This document shows, in pieces, positions 26,168 through 34,415 of a stretch of DNA of 64,000 nucleotides; the stretch's first letter is position 1; each line of letters starts with the position of its first letter. Source of the DNA: Polyangia bacterium (GTDB lineage: Bacteria; Myxococcota_A; Polyangia; Nannocystales; Nannocystaceae). The stretch lies in assembly GCA_030429545.1 (NCBI GenBank), contig JAUIFF010000015.1, forward strand, positions 124,001 through 188,000, in the 5' to 3' direction. The translations under genes and the position numbers were made by a program. The notes under the pieces were generated by a model. The model had not been told where the DNA came from and did no database searches. It worked only from the letters and a program-made list of their open reading frames with translations.

Positions 26168-27180
26168 TTCGCCTGACCAAATACCTCGCCAATCTCGTGC
26201 CTGCTGCCGCGCTCGCCCTGGTTTGTGGCTGCGGCAGTCAGGCGCCCAAGGGCGATCAGCCAGCCAAGCCAGCAACCCAGGCAGGTGGCGAGCCGCAGGC
26301 GGTAGCCTCCGACAAAAACATTGCTGATACACCCACTGCAACAGGCGACGGAACACTGCTGTCGTGGATCGACCCCGACGCGGTCGGCGTGCTCTACCGC
26401 AGTGGTGGGGACAACCCGGTCGACACGTTCGACGCGGCAGCTGTCGTCACCTTGTTTGGCTTGCCGCCACGGGCCGAGCAGGTTTTGCACGACCACGAGG
26501 GGGTACTCAACGGCCTGGCGATGCTCCTCGGTGTTGAGCGCGACGGACTGAGCGAATGGCTCTCGGGCGAGGCCGTGGCCATGCTCCCAGTGATGTCTCG
26601 AGGGACATATGTTGTCCTGCGCACCACCAAGCCAACCGCCGACCTCGCCAAAAAACTCGCCGAAGCGGGGATGCTCGAGCGCGAGCTCGAGGGGATGAAG
26701 GTGTTGGAGCCGACCGGTTCGTTTGTGTGGCGCGCCGTCCTACTCGAGGAGCAGACCATCGCCTTTGTGCCGGCGACCGAAGTTGGCTCGGGGCTCGGCC
26801 CCTTGACGGCCGCCCGCGACCTCCCGCCATCGGAAATCGAAACCCAACTCGTGCAACTCAAGCAACAGGACCACCTGATGCTCTCCGAGCTGTTTTTACA
26901 GGGCCCGATGATGCACATCGATCTCGACGATCCGATCGGGATCGTGCGTTTTACCCTCCGACGTTGGCAACAAACCGGGGTTGAGGGAATTGTGATGATG
27001 CAACCATTGGGCGACCCGGCGGCCGCTGCCAAGACCCTCGAAGACCGTGACGGCTCCCTCGAAACCGACCAGATGAAGTTGTTGATGGATCGGGTGGCAT
27101 TTGTTGCCGAGGGCCCGGTGGTGCAGGGGCGCTTGCAGATGCCGGCCGAAGACCTGCGCCACCTGCAAGGGCACCACTGA
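26164..27180 (+). CDS. Putative lipoprotein of unknown function
   Basis: 338 aa from GTG at 26164. GGAGG lies nine bases upstream and the start overlaps the Nudix stop. The in-frame ATG at 26149 is also possible. The signal ends LVCGCGSQ (lipobox CGC). The mature protein carries LLSWIDPDAVGVLYRSGGDN and MLPVMSRGTYVVLRTTKPTA segments and looks like an alpha/beta domain of the type seen in myxobacterial lipoproteins that evaluate 'LPxEVV/W-D' patterns. It is followed at TGATG by a second lipoprotein gene with comparable layout. Envelope role inferred. Confidence 0.7.
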   Translation: MIRLTKYLANLVPAAALALVCGCGSQAPKGDQPAKPATQAGGEPQAVASDKNIADTPTATGDGTLLSWIDPDAVGVLYRSGGDNPVDTFDAAAVVTLFGLPPRAEQVLHDHEGVLNGLAMLLGVERDGLSEWLSGEAVAMLPVMSRGTYVVLRTTKPTADLAKKLAEAGMLERELEGMKVLEPTGSFVWRAVLLEEQTIAFVPATEVGSGLGPLTAARDLPPSEIETQLVQLKQQDHLMLSELFLQGPMMHIDLDDPIGIVRFTLRRWQQTGVEGIVMMQPLGDPAAAAKTLEDRDGSLETDQMKLLMDRVAFVAEGPVVQGRLQMPAEDLRHLQGHH

Positions 27181-28106
27181 TGTCGCGGGGCCAAAATGGT
27201 GCATATGCATGCGTACTGATACTCGGGGCCTTGGCCCTGGGTTGCACCAAACAGCCCCCGTTCCCAAATCAGTCTACGCAGCAAAACCACCAGGGAGGTT
27301 CGACAGCAGCGCCAGCAGCCACCCAGCTAGCATCGAGCTCGGGTGGGGCGGCGGCGACGAGCTCGGATACAGACGGGCTGCAGGGGTCTGTCGAGGTACC
27401 CGGGTGCAGCCCTGGGGCGGGGCTTGTACTCACCGAAGTTGTCCCCGAAGACACCCGCCTGGCGATCTGGCTCGACCTCACAAATGCCGAACTTGCGCGC
27501 GAGATGGCCGCATTGGCGACCAAGCTCGACGAGCGTCCCGACCTAGGGTTGCCGATCGTGGTCGATCTCAACCTGCGCCAACTCGGTTATCAGTACGCCC
27601 ACGTTCGCCAGATGATCACGCCCTTGGGAATGGCACCGAGCGAGCTGTTGTGGTTGCATCGCAAGGACGGGAGCTCGCTGTGGCTGTGGCAAGCCCGATG
27701 TGATCTTGCCGATGTCCAAACTGCCGCCCAGACCCGCTGGAATTTGCGAACACGCTCGACAGTTGAGGGTGTTGTGATGGAGCCGATGCGCTCGTTGTCT
27801 GGGGTCGTTGCCGACGATCCATTTCCCCACGACATCGTCGGCCTTCCGGGGGATCGGTGGTTACTCACACCCGCACAGGCGGGTACAGCGAGCGCCCGGT
27901 GGCTGCTCGAAGGGTCACCTGCAATCGAGGCCGCGGGAGACCAGCCAAAATTGGGAGAATTGCTGGCCAAGCGGTCCAAACACGCAGGTCCGATCCAGGT
28001 AGCTGCGAGCGCGACAGGTCTGCTCACCGGGTCGGCAGATGCAAAAGTTGGGACTGCGATCGTGCTGGGCGTCGATGCTGGCAGGGTCGAATTTTTACAT
28101 CAGTGA
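27180..28106 (+). CDS. Putative lipoprotein, partner of the preceding gene
   Basis: A 308-aa protein whose ATG overlaps the upstream stop (TGATG). The signal ends LALGC. The mature N-terminus is Gln/Ser/Ala-rich, then TEVVPEDTRLAIWLDLTNAELAREM begins the folded part. Weak resemblance to the preceding lipoprotein, in the opening segment of the folded part, suggests they are distant paralogues acting together. No enzyme motif is visible. A 175-bp gap to the next gene carries a GTACACCGAAA motif. Confidence 0.7.
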   Translation: MSRGQNGAYACVLILGALALGCTKQPPFPNQSTQQNHQGGSTAAPAATQLASSSGGAAATSSDTDGLQGSVEVPGCSPGAGLVLTEVVPEDTRLAIWLDLTNAELAREMAALATKLDERPDLGLPIVVDLNLRQLGYQYAHVRQMITPLGMAPSELLWLHRKDGSSLWLWQARCDLADVQTAAQTRWNLRTRSTVEGVVMEPMRSLSGVVADDPFPHDIVGLPGDRWLLTPAQAGTASARWLLEGSPAIEAAGDQPKLGELLAKRSKHAGPIQVAASATGLLTGSADAKVGTAIVLGVDAGRVEFLHQ

Positions 28107-28281
28107 GCCTGCACCTATTGTCTGTGGGTGGAAGTGCCACGCGTGCGGCACAATCGCGCCCTTGCAACCCGGTGTGTCGCGGTGCTACGAGAGGTTTGCT
28201 GTACACCGAAATTTGATTTGATGCGTAGTCCGAGGGGACTTTGTGATACGGTCCCCCGCACCTCCAGGAGATCCTGAAACC

Positions 28282-28992
28282 GTGAAGACCCTGTTTTCTA
28301 CAGTTGCCGTCAGCTGCCTTTCCATTTTGCTCGCCACCGGATGCGGGCCCAAAAACCAAGACACCACCACTCCACCCGAAGACTCGGCCAGCGCCGATGC
28401 GGGTGACGGAGATAGCGGGTCCGACGAGGCCGACGGTGGCGACGGCGACGCAGACGGTGGCGACGGCGACGGAGATGCCGAGAGCTCGGGCGATGCTCCG
28501 CCGGCCGGCGTCAAGGAGTGCGACGCCCAGGTTTCTGACACTCCGTCCGCCTACTTCGCCGACCGCGTCCTCGTGCGCTTGCCCAAGGGCATCGAGATCA
28601 TCGAGCGCAACGAAGTTTTCGCCCAGGTCCCCAACCGCAACCAAGAGTCTGTTTGCGAGGTTATCGTCAGCAATGGTGCCCTCGGGTACTTCCAGGCCGA
28701 TCCCTCCAAGGAGCCGACGACCGTGCGTGACGAGATCATGACCCAGGTTGGGTACGATCCCGGCCAGGCCAGCTGGTCCGATGAGAGCCCGAACGGCCGC
28801 AACTACGCCGGGCACTACGAGGTCCCGGGGGACGACAAGGGCAACCCGCCCGTCGCTGGGTACATGACCCTCAAAGAGGTCGATGGCACCCTGTTTTGGT
28901 ACATCCTCGAGACCCACCCCAACGCCTACCCCGCGATCAAGAAGACGTTCATGGAGTCGGGTAAGCGCCTGTTTGTCGTCCCGGCCAAGTAA
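28282..28992 (+). CDS. Putative lipoprotein with Asp/Gly-rich linker (paralogue A)
   Basis: 236 aa from the GTG at 28282 after CCAGGAG. The signal is MKTLFSTVAVSCLSILLATGC. An acidic GDGDADGGDGDGD linker (~30-75) precedes a ~150-residue domain beginning CDAQVSDTPSAYFADRVLVR. That domain aligns with the next gene's product over its full length (LPKGIEIIERNEVFAQ versus LPRGLKLVEQNPYFAR, and GYMTLKEVDGTLFWYILET versus GWMHTEDLGGVMFFVFFET). Function unknown. A clear terminator follows. Confidence 0.75.
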   Translation: MKTLFSTVAVSCLSILLATGCGPKNQDTTTPPEDSASADAGDGDSGSDEADGGDGDADGGDGDGDAESSGDAPPAGVKECDAQVSDTPSAYFADRVLVRLPKGIEIIERNEVFAQVPNRNQESVCEVIVSNGALGYFQADPSKEPTTVRDEIMTQVGYDPGQASWSDESPNGRNYAGHYEVPGDDKGNPPVAGYMTLKEVDGTLFWYILETHPNAYPAIKKTFMESGKRLFVVPAK

Positions 28993-29010
28993 GCCGCATC
29001 GATTCCGCAA

Positions 29011-29035
29011 AAACGCCCTTTCGGGGGCGTTTTTT
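29011..29035 (+). terminator. Rho-independent terminator
   Basis: AAACGCCC pairs with GGGCGTTT, loop TTTCGG, followed by six T. It lies ~20 bp after the stop of the lipoprotein gene ending at 28992. Confidence 0.9.
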
Positions 29036-29118
29036 GGTGGTTCAAGCCACCGGCGCGTGGCAGCAGCCGAACAAAACACCTCGCCCCGGTAGCGACTCAT
29101 GAGAAAGTGAGTGCGGGT

Positions 29119-29832
29119 ATGCAGATGACGGGAAAATCGCTGTGGCTTTTGAGCTTGGTGCTGATGTGCGGCGGCTGCGACAAGCCGGCCCAGACCCAGG
29201 GGGCCACGCCTCCCGGAGGTCAACCGCCGGGTCAGGCAGCTCCGGTTGCAGGAGCACCCGGCCAGCCAGCAACGTCAGCGGCACCGGGTAGTGCACAGGC
29301 GGGGCAACCGGCAGCCGGCCAACCGGCAGCTGCTCCCGCGGCCGAGGCCTGCACCGTCCAGTTAGATGCACTACCAACTTCATTTTTCACCCACCGCATG
29401 ATCCTGTCGTTGCCGCGTGGGCTCAAACTCGTTGAGCAAAACCCATATTTTGCCCGGGCCGAGACCGCCAACCAAACTGCATCCTGCGGTGGAACCGTGA
29501 CATTCGCAGCCCTTGGGTATGTGCGGGCAGGGGGCTCGGGCGAAGAACTGCGCACCCATATTTTGGCCCTGCGAGGACTGCCCGAAGGGTCCTACACGTG
29601 GGAGCAGCCGAGCTCTTCCCGGCAATATGATGGTATATACAACGTCCCTGCGGGGGAGAAGGGCGAGCCGGCACTCAAGGGCTGGATGCACACCGAGGAC
29701 CTAGGCGGCGTGATGTTCTTCGTGTTTTTTGAGACCTCGCCCGAAGGCTGGGCAACCCTCGAGCCGAGCTTTCGTGCGTCGACAGCCGAGCTCAAGGTCC
29801 GGGCCGTTACCAAATACGCCGAAGAGCGCTAG
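29119..29832 (+). CDS. Putative lipoprotein (paralogue B)
   Basis: 237 aa from the ATG at 29119. An in-frame GTG at 29107 is an alternative. The signal is MQMTGKSLWLLSLVLMCGGC. A Pro/Gly/Ala/Gln-rich linker (~25-80) replaces the acidic linker of its paralogue. The ~150-residue domain starts CTVQLDALPTSFFTHRMILS and matches the gene at 28282. The stop codon overlaps the convergent OYE gene's stop (CTAG, 29829-29832). Function unknown. Confidence 0.75.
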   Translation: MQMTGKSLWLLSLVLMCGGCDKPAQTQGATPPGGQPPGQAAPVAGAPGQPATSAAPGSAQAGQPAAGQPAAAPAAEACTVQLDALPTSFFTHRMILSLPRGLKLVEQNPYFARAETANQTASCGGTVTFAALGYVRAGGSGEELRTHILALRGLPEGSYTWEQPSSSRQYDGIYNVPAGEKGEPALKGWMHTEDLGGVMFFVFFETSPEGWATLEPSFRASTAELKVRAVTKYAEER

Positions 29833-31079
29833 TCGCTGTTTTCCAACTCGGGCGAGGCTTCGGCGTCGTCGAGAACACAGCGCACACCGTTGCGATCCAT
29901 CTCGACCATACATTCGTTGCAGTGGGTACAGCGGCTGCGCCCAGCCGTACCGGCAACAAAGTCCTGAATCAACGTCGGTTGGGCGATCAGGGCGCGGCCG
30001 AGGGCGACAAAATCAAAGCCCTCGCGCATGGCTTGGTCGAGGTTTTGCCGCGAGACAATCCCACCTAGCAAAACCAGCGGGAGTTGTAGGGCCGCTCGCA
30101 GCTTGCGCGCCTGGTCGAGAAAAAACAGTTCCTCAAACGGGTAAGTGCGCATCACAAACGGACCAGCTGTGGCGATCGCCAGCTTTTGCAACGGGTGCTT
30201 CTCGACCGCGATCATCCCGCGTAGGGGCCGTGCGCCACGCAATAAATAAAGCGGCGTTTTGCTGACAAAACCTCCGCTCATTAAGATTGCATCTACACCG
30301 GCCCGCTCGAGTGCCCGACCGATCTCGATGGCCTCGCTAACCTCTAGCCCACCCTTAAACCCGTCGCTGAGGTTGGTTTTGGCGACCAGCGCGATATCTT
30401 GCCCAACGGCCCGGCGAACCGCTTCGACGACCGCAAGCGGCAGTCGAAGGCGTCGGTCTAAGTCGCCACCCCAGGCATCGGTTCGCCGATTGACCGCTGG
30501 ACTCAGCCACTGGCTCAACAGGTAACCATGCCCCAGGTGTAGTTCAAGGGCATCAAACCCAGCATCGACGGCGAGTCGGGCAGCGGTCGCAAAGTCGTCG
30601 ATAACCTGCTGAATGTCGGCCAAGCTCATTGCATGTACACGCGGTAGCCCCTGCATCAGCCCGTAGGTATTCCACCCGGGCGAGGGCCCCCGCGGGTGCG
30701 GCCGCGGTGCGGTGCGGTCCTTACTAAAACCGCCGCAGTGTCCCAGTTGCAACGATACCCTGGCCCCGTGGGCATGCACCGCGTCGGTCAGCCGCCGCAG
30801 CCCCGGGACAACCTCCGGGACGACTGTCAGTTGCTCGGCAAAGGTACGCCCGCGGGCTGAGACCGCACCGTAGGCGACCGTTGTCATACCAACCCCACCG
30901 GCGGCGAGTTGGGTGTGGTGATCGATCAGTTGTTGCGAAGGCTTTCCCCCGGGCGTCATGCCCTCATAGGTCGCAGTTTTGATAATGCGATTGCGCAGTT
31001 GCAATGGCCCCAGGGTTGCCGGGGCATAGGCCCGGGCCTCAAACGCACTCAACGGGCGAAAGCTGCTGGTATCGCTCAT
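29829..31079 (-). CDS. NADH:flavin oxidoreductase, Old Yellow Enzyme family
   Basis: A 416-aa protein with an FMN-binding TIM barrel: LRNRIIKTATYEGMTPGG near the start, SLQLGHCGGFSK, ALELHLGHGYLLSQWLSPAVNRRTD with the usual H-x-x-H substrate-anion pair region, and a C-terminal GRALIAQP FMN segment. A Cys-rich tail (CTHCNEC, then C) could hold a metal or cluster as in 2,4-dienoyl-CoA reductase relatives, but the long Fe-S/NADPH domain of those enzymes is absent. It probably reduces alpha,beta-unsaturated carbonyls. Its start overlaps the upstream SDR gene (ATGA). Confidence 0.88.
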   Translation of the reverse strand: MSDTSSFRPLSAFEARAYAPATLGPLQLRNRIIKTATYEGMTPGGKPSQQLIDHHTQLAAGGVGMTTVAYGAVSARGRTFAEQLTVVPEVVPGLRRLTDAVHAHGARVSLQLGHCGGFSKDRTAPRPHPRGPSPGWNTYGLMQGLPRVHAMSLADIQQVIDDFATAARLAVDAGFDALELHLGHGYLLSQWLSPAVNRRTDAWGGDLDRRLRLPLAVVEAVRRAVGQDIALVAKTNLSDGFKGGLEVSEAIEIGRALERAGVDAILMSGGFVSKTPLYLLRGARPLRGMIAVEKHPLQKLAIATAGPFVMRTYPFEELFFLDQARKLRAALQLPLVLLGGIVSRQNLDQAMREGFDFVALGRALIAQPTLIQDFVAGTAGRSRCTHCNECMVEMDRNGVRCVLDDAEASPELENSD

Positions 31080-31915
31080 GGGACCTGCTTAGGCTGCTCA
31101 AAGCGCGAGGCAAGGCGGTCGATCACCACCATCGATCGGCGCACAAGTGACGGACAAAGTCGATGCAATTGGTACATCAACTCACAGCTGATTGTCAGGC
31201 GAATCTCACCGCGATTGCGTTCGATACCACGGATGAGTTTTTGGGCAGCCCGCTGTGGCGACAGCCCACGGCGTTTGAGCAGGGGCCCCAAACGGGTTGT
31301 CACCCGCCCATTGGACGAACCTGCGTGGTTGAGAATATCCGTCGCAATTGGGCCAGCGACCATCCAGCTGACACGGATCCCACGAGTGCGAAGTTCCGCC
31401 GCGAGGGCCTCCGAGAATGCTCGCACAGCTGCTTTGGCAGCACTATAGGCACTTTGGCGCGGCATTCCCGAGATCGCCGCCATCGACGACATGTTGACAA
31501 TATGTCCGGATTTACTGGCCTGTAAAAGTGGCAAGAAAGTATGGCAACCGCGAACGACTCCGCGGCAATTGACCTCGAGTACGCGCTCGATATCCGCGAG
31601 TTCGAGTTGGTCAAAGCGCCCATAGTGGGTCATACCGGCGTTGTTGAGCAGAATATCGAGGCCTCCGTGGGCTTCGAGAATCTCGTTGCGCACGCGCTGC
31701 AGCTGGTGGTGGTCGGCGACATCGAGTTGATGGGTGGTGATCCTCTGTTGGTGATGCGCGCGTAGATCGGTGGCTGCACACTCGAGCGTATCGCCGCGAA
31801 CATCGGCCAGGGCGAGGTGGGCCCCACGGGCTGCAGACGCGTGGGCGAGGGCGAGGCCAAGCCCGCCTGCTGCCCCGGTTATCAAAACCCGTGAACCTGC
31901 ATTGATCGCCGTCAC
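31076..31915 (-). CDS. Short-chain dehydrogenase/reductase
   Basis: About 279 aa from the GTG at 31915. The frame is open to 32020 but the extra N-terminus is not SDR-like. The Rossmann motif is VLITGAAGGLGLALAHA, with LLNNAG, catalytic Ser in MSSMAAISG, and YSAAK. The D after the second strand (LALADV) suggests NAD(H) preference. Length and C-terminal hydrophobic-basic end fit the classical, membrane-associated fatty-acyl or steroid SDRs. It is co-translated with the downstream OYE gene, implying consecutive redox steps. Confidence 0.82.
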   Translation of the reverse strand: MTAINAGSRVLITGAAGGLGLALAHASAARGAHLALADVRGDTLECAATDLRAHHQQRITTHQLDVADHHQLQRVRNEILEAHGGLDILLNNAGMTHYGRFDQLELADIERVLEVNCRGVVRGCHTFLPLLQASKSGHIVNMSSMAAISGMPRQSAYSAAKAAVRAFSEALAAELRTRGIRVSWMVAGPIATDILNHAGSSNGRVTTRLGPLLKRRGLSPQRAAQKLIRGIERNRGEIRLTISCELMYQLHRLCPSLVRRSMVVIDRLASRFEQPKQVP

Positions 31916-32026
31916 CGTGGTGTGTTTAGCAGAAAACAGCCTGTCGAGGAATGCCCGTGATCGCCCGTGCACCCGATGCAATTGGGTGTGCACTGAGTGC
32001 CGGGAGGACGGTGCCAGCAAAGCTTG

Positions 32027-32962
32027 TCAGTTGCCACGTGATCGGCGTGACAGACCAAGAAGTGGCAGCAGCACCATCCAAGCCAGGCTATCGGGCGTGC
32101 CCGTACGACAGCTGCAACCCTCGCCCTCAGCATCGCCACCGGTTGCGCTGTCACCTGGTTCGGGCAAGACCCGGTCGGGGCAGGTGCCATCGGCTACGAG
32201 GTCCTCCGTCGTCCAGTCGGGGCTCGGGGGAGCGCCGAGGTCTGAGAACGTGTCGTCGGTCCGGTGCAGGCACAACCCACAGGTTTCGCGGGATTCGCTC
32301 AGGTTGTTGGCACGGTCAAAAGCGGTGACACGAACACAAATATCGGCCGGCTCGCCAAACTCCCACACAGGAAAGCCCACCGTCCGCTCGGTCTCTTCAA
32401 ACAAGAACGCATCCTCGGCCAGCAGCGTTGTCGGGTCACTCGGTCGGTAGAGCTCGGCATGCATGTAGCGCAGTTCTTCCTCAGCACTGAACGTCACATC
32501 GAGCCAGTAGGTGTGGCGGTACGACGGGTAGCAGGTGCCGGGCTCGTTGTCGTAGTCAGGGTAGTCGTGGAGGCTCAGCACAACACTCTCAACCGGCTCC
32601 GGAGGCGTGGTGTCGTGCTCTCCCGCTGTATATACAAGGTCGACTTCGCAGTCGGTTGGGCAGGCATTCCCTTGAATATGCACTTGTTGGCCTGGCAGTG
32701 GGGCAGGCTCGATACTTTGGGAGTAGTCGACGAGCAGCATCGGGGAGGGGGCCGGTACCAGCGACGCCTCGGCCCCGTCAACGGTCACGGTGAGGTCGTT
32801 AAACGAGACCAACGAGCCCTTAAACACGACGGCTGCATTGCCCGGGTAGGTTCCGCCGTCGGGGCTGGTGCCCGACAGCGAATTCCCGGGAAAGCAAGCG
32901 TTGGCAACGGCCGGGACTAGACTTCCAACCACCGCGCTACACAGGAGCCATCGCCACGTCAT
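32027..32962 (-). CDS. Secreted protein with MYXO-CTERM-like sorting tail
   Basis: A 311-aa protein with a signal peptide (MTWRWLLCSAVVGSLVPAVANA). Beta-sandwich-like segments include a paired Cys region (NACPTDCEVDL) and QVHIQG. A C-terminal tripartite tail has GCSC, a hydrophobic stretch (SLAWMVLLPLLGL) and SRRSRGN. That Cys-hydrophobic-basic tail is the MYXO-CTERM type processed in myxobacteria for surface anchoring. The ectodomain family is not recognised. The downstream boundary is 6 bp after the SDR open frame, so co-transcription is possible. Confidence 0.75.
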   Translation of the reverse strand: MTWRWLLCSAVVGSLVPAVANACFPGNSLSGTSPDGGTYPGNAAVVFKGSLVSFNDLTVTVDGAEASLVPAPSPMLLVDYSQSIEPAPLPGQQVHIQGNACPTDCEVDLVYTAGEHDTTPPEPVESVVLSLHDYPDYDNEPGTCYPSYRHTYWLDVTFSAEEELRYMHAELYRPSDPTTLLAEDAFLFEETERTVGFPVWEFGEPADICVRVTAFDRANNLSESRETCGLCLHRTDDTFSDLGAPPSPDWTTEDLVADGTCPDRVLPEPGDSATGGDAEGEGCSCRTGTPDSLAWMVLLPLLGLSRRSRGN

Positions 32963-33012
32963 GGGGTGATGGTAGCCGACCGGTGCCAGCCCGTGAACTG
33001 TCTTTTACGACA

Positions 33013-33048
33013 GGGCTTGAACTACTTGAACTACTTGACCTACTTGAC
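33013..33048 (-). repeat. 9-bp repeats containing the stop codon of the FMN reductase gene
   Basis: The last nine bases of the reductase gene (complement of 33040-33048, GTCAAGTAG: Val-Lys-stop) are repeated immediately downstream at 33031-33039. Near copies TTCAAGTAG follow at 33022-33030 and, partially, at 33013-33021. The result is three consecutive stop-containing units. Confidence 0.85.
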
Positions 33049-33585
33049 CTTGGCAACCCAGTCGGCAAAGTTCTCCATGTAGCTCGCAAGTCGCCGGCGG
33101 GTGGCCTCGTCGGTCAGTACTCCGTTTTCAAACAGCTTGGCAGCACTTGGTAGCAGCAGCTCCGGCCACGGGAATACTTGGGCAGCCATTCCCAGCAAAA
33201 TTGCCTTGGTGTGTTGCTGGCCCCGGGCACCCCCGACAAAACTCGCCGCGGCCGACATCACGCCGGTCGGTTTGTTGCGGAACACCGATTGGTAGGCGGG
33301 ACGACTCGCCCAGTCGAGGGCATTTTTGAGGACGCCGGGGAGGCTGTAGTTGTACTCGGGGACAGCCAGCAACAGGCCATCCGCAGCCGCAATCGCCTCG
33401 TTGAGACGAACGACGCCCTCGGGCTTGTCGGCGATGTCCCCATTGTACAGCGGAACATCGCTATAGTCGTGAATCGACAGTCGCACATGTTCGGGGGCGA
33501 GTTGACCGGCAGCCTGCAACAACGCCGTGTTGAAGCTCGACTTCCGTAGTGAACCAGAGATTGCGAGGATCTGCATTTCCTTCAT
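33040..33585 (-). CDS. NADPH-dependent FMN reductase
   Basis: A 181-aa protein of the flavodoxin-fold quinone/chromate reductase family: ISGSLRKSSFNTALLQAA (FMN phosphate loop), LLAVPEYNYSLPGVLKNALDW (FMN ring loop), and GGARGQQHTKAIL. It reduces FMN or quinones in the cytoplasm. It lies 27 bp downstream of the pirin gene and on the same strand, consistent with a small oxidative-stress operon controlled by the divergent LysR gene. Confidence 0.9.
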   Translation of the reverse strand: MKEMQILAISGSLRKSSFNTALLQAAGQLAPEHVRLSIHDYSDVPLYNGDIADKPEGVVRLNEAIAAADGLLLAVPEYNYSLPGVLKNALDWASRPAYQSVFRNKPTGVMSAAASFVGGARGQQHTKAILLGMAAQVFPWPELLLPSAAKLFENGVLTDEATRRRLASYMENFADWVAKVK

Positions 33586-33612
33586 GGGAGTGCCTTTCGA
33601 GATGGATGGTTG

Positions 33613-34326
33613 CTACGGCAGGTCAAACACGAGGGCTTCGAGCGTATCGTCGGTCCGTAGTTTGAGCGATGGGTGATTTGTCAGGGCCAGTCCGTCGCCC
33701 TCACGCAGTTGATGTTGTGCCACGTCGGCGTGGCCTCGAACCACCTGAATCCAGCCACGGGAGCCGCGAAAGTCGATGGTGGCTTGCTCGTCACCAGACA
33801 GGAGCACGCGGTAGATATCGACATCTTGACCAATACGCAGGCTTCCCGCACGGGCGTCGGGGCTGGCCAGTAGCACCACCCCGGGCGCTTGGCCAAAGTC
33901 GTGGTCGATGTAACTCGGCGCAGTGCCACGTTTTGCCGGTATGACCCACACCTGCAAAAATCGCAAACCCTCCGACTCGCTGCCGTTGAACTCACTGTGC
34001 CGGATCCCGCGACCAGCACTCATCAGCTGGACTTGGCCCGGGCGCAACACACCACCGCCACCGGTGCTGTCGCGGTGGGCAAGCGCCCCGTCGACAACAT
34101 AGGAGAGAATCTCCATATCGGTGTGTCCGTGGGTAGGAAAGCCCGCACCTGGAATCACGCGATCGTCGTTGATCACCCGCAGCGGACCGTGCCCCATATG
34201 CCGGGGGTCGTGGTAGCTGCCGAAGCTGAATGTATGCTGGCTTTTAAGCCAGCCCATGTCGACATGCCCACGCGAGTCACTCGGGCGAAGTTGGGTAAGG
34301 GGGGTGTTGGTGTCTACGGCTTGCAT
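33613..34326 (-). CDS. Pirin-family bicupin (YhaK-like)
   Basis: A 237-aa protein. The N-terminal cupin has FGSYHDPRHMGHGPLRVIND and PTHGHTDMEILSYVVDG, the second element supplying metal-binding His residues. SAGRGIRHSEFN follows. The C-terminal cupin is degenerate as in YhaK. Some pirins have quercetin dioxygenase activity. Others sense redox state. It is divergent from a LysR gene and upstream of an FMN reductase, which fits a quinone/flavonoid or redox response. Confidence 0.9.
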   Translation of the reverse strand: MQAVDTNTPLTQLRPSDSRGHVDMGWLKSQHTFSFGSYHDPRHMGHGPLRVINDDRVIPGAGFPTHGHTDMEILSYVVDGALAHRDSTGGGGVLRPGQVQLMSAGRGIRHSEFNGSESEGLRFLQVWVIPAKRGTAPSYIDHDFGQAPGVVLLASPDARAGSLRIGQDVDIYRVLLSGDEQATIDFRGSRGWIQVVRGHADVAQHQLREGDGLALTNHPSLKLRTDDTLEALVFDLP

Positions 34327-34395
34327 GGCGTTTCCTCCGATGCCTTCAACTCTAGAGCTTTATTTTTGAAAGAAAAGATCGATTTTTGCCAGATT

Positions 34396-34415
34396 ATCTT
34401 GCATTATTGCAAGAT
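34396..34415. promoter_or_regulatory. Perfect palindrome overlapping the LysR start codon
   Basis: ATCTTGCA-TTAT-TGCAAGAT is an 8-bp perfect inverted repeat with a 4-base spacer. It lies in the 87-bp gap between the divergent pirin and LysR genes and overlaps the lysR ATG (34414). LysR proteins bind such dyads and commonly repress themselves while activating the divergent gene. AT-rich sequence flanks it. Confidence 0.65.
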
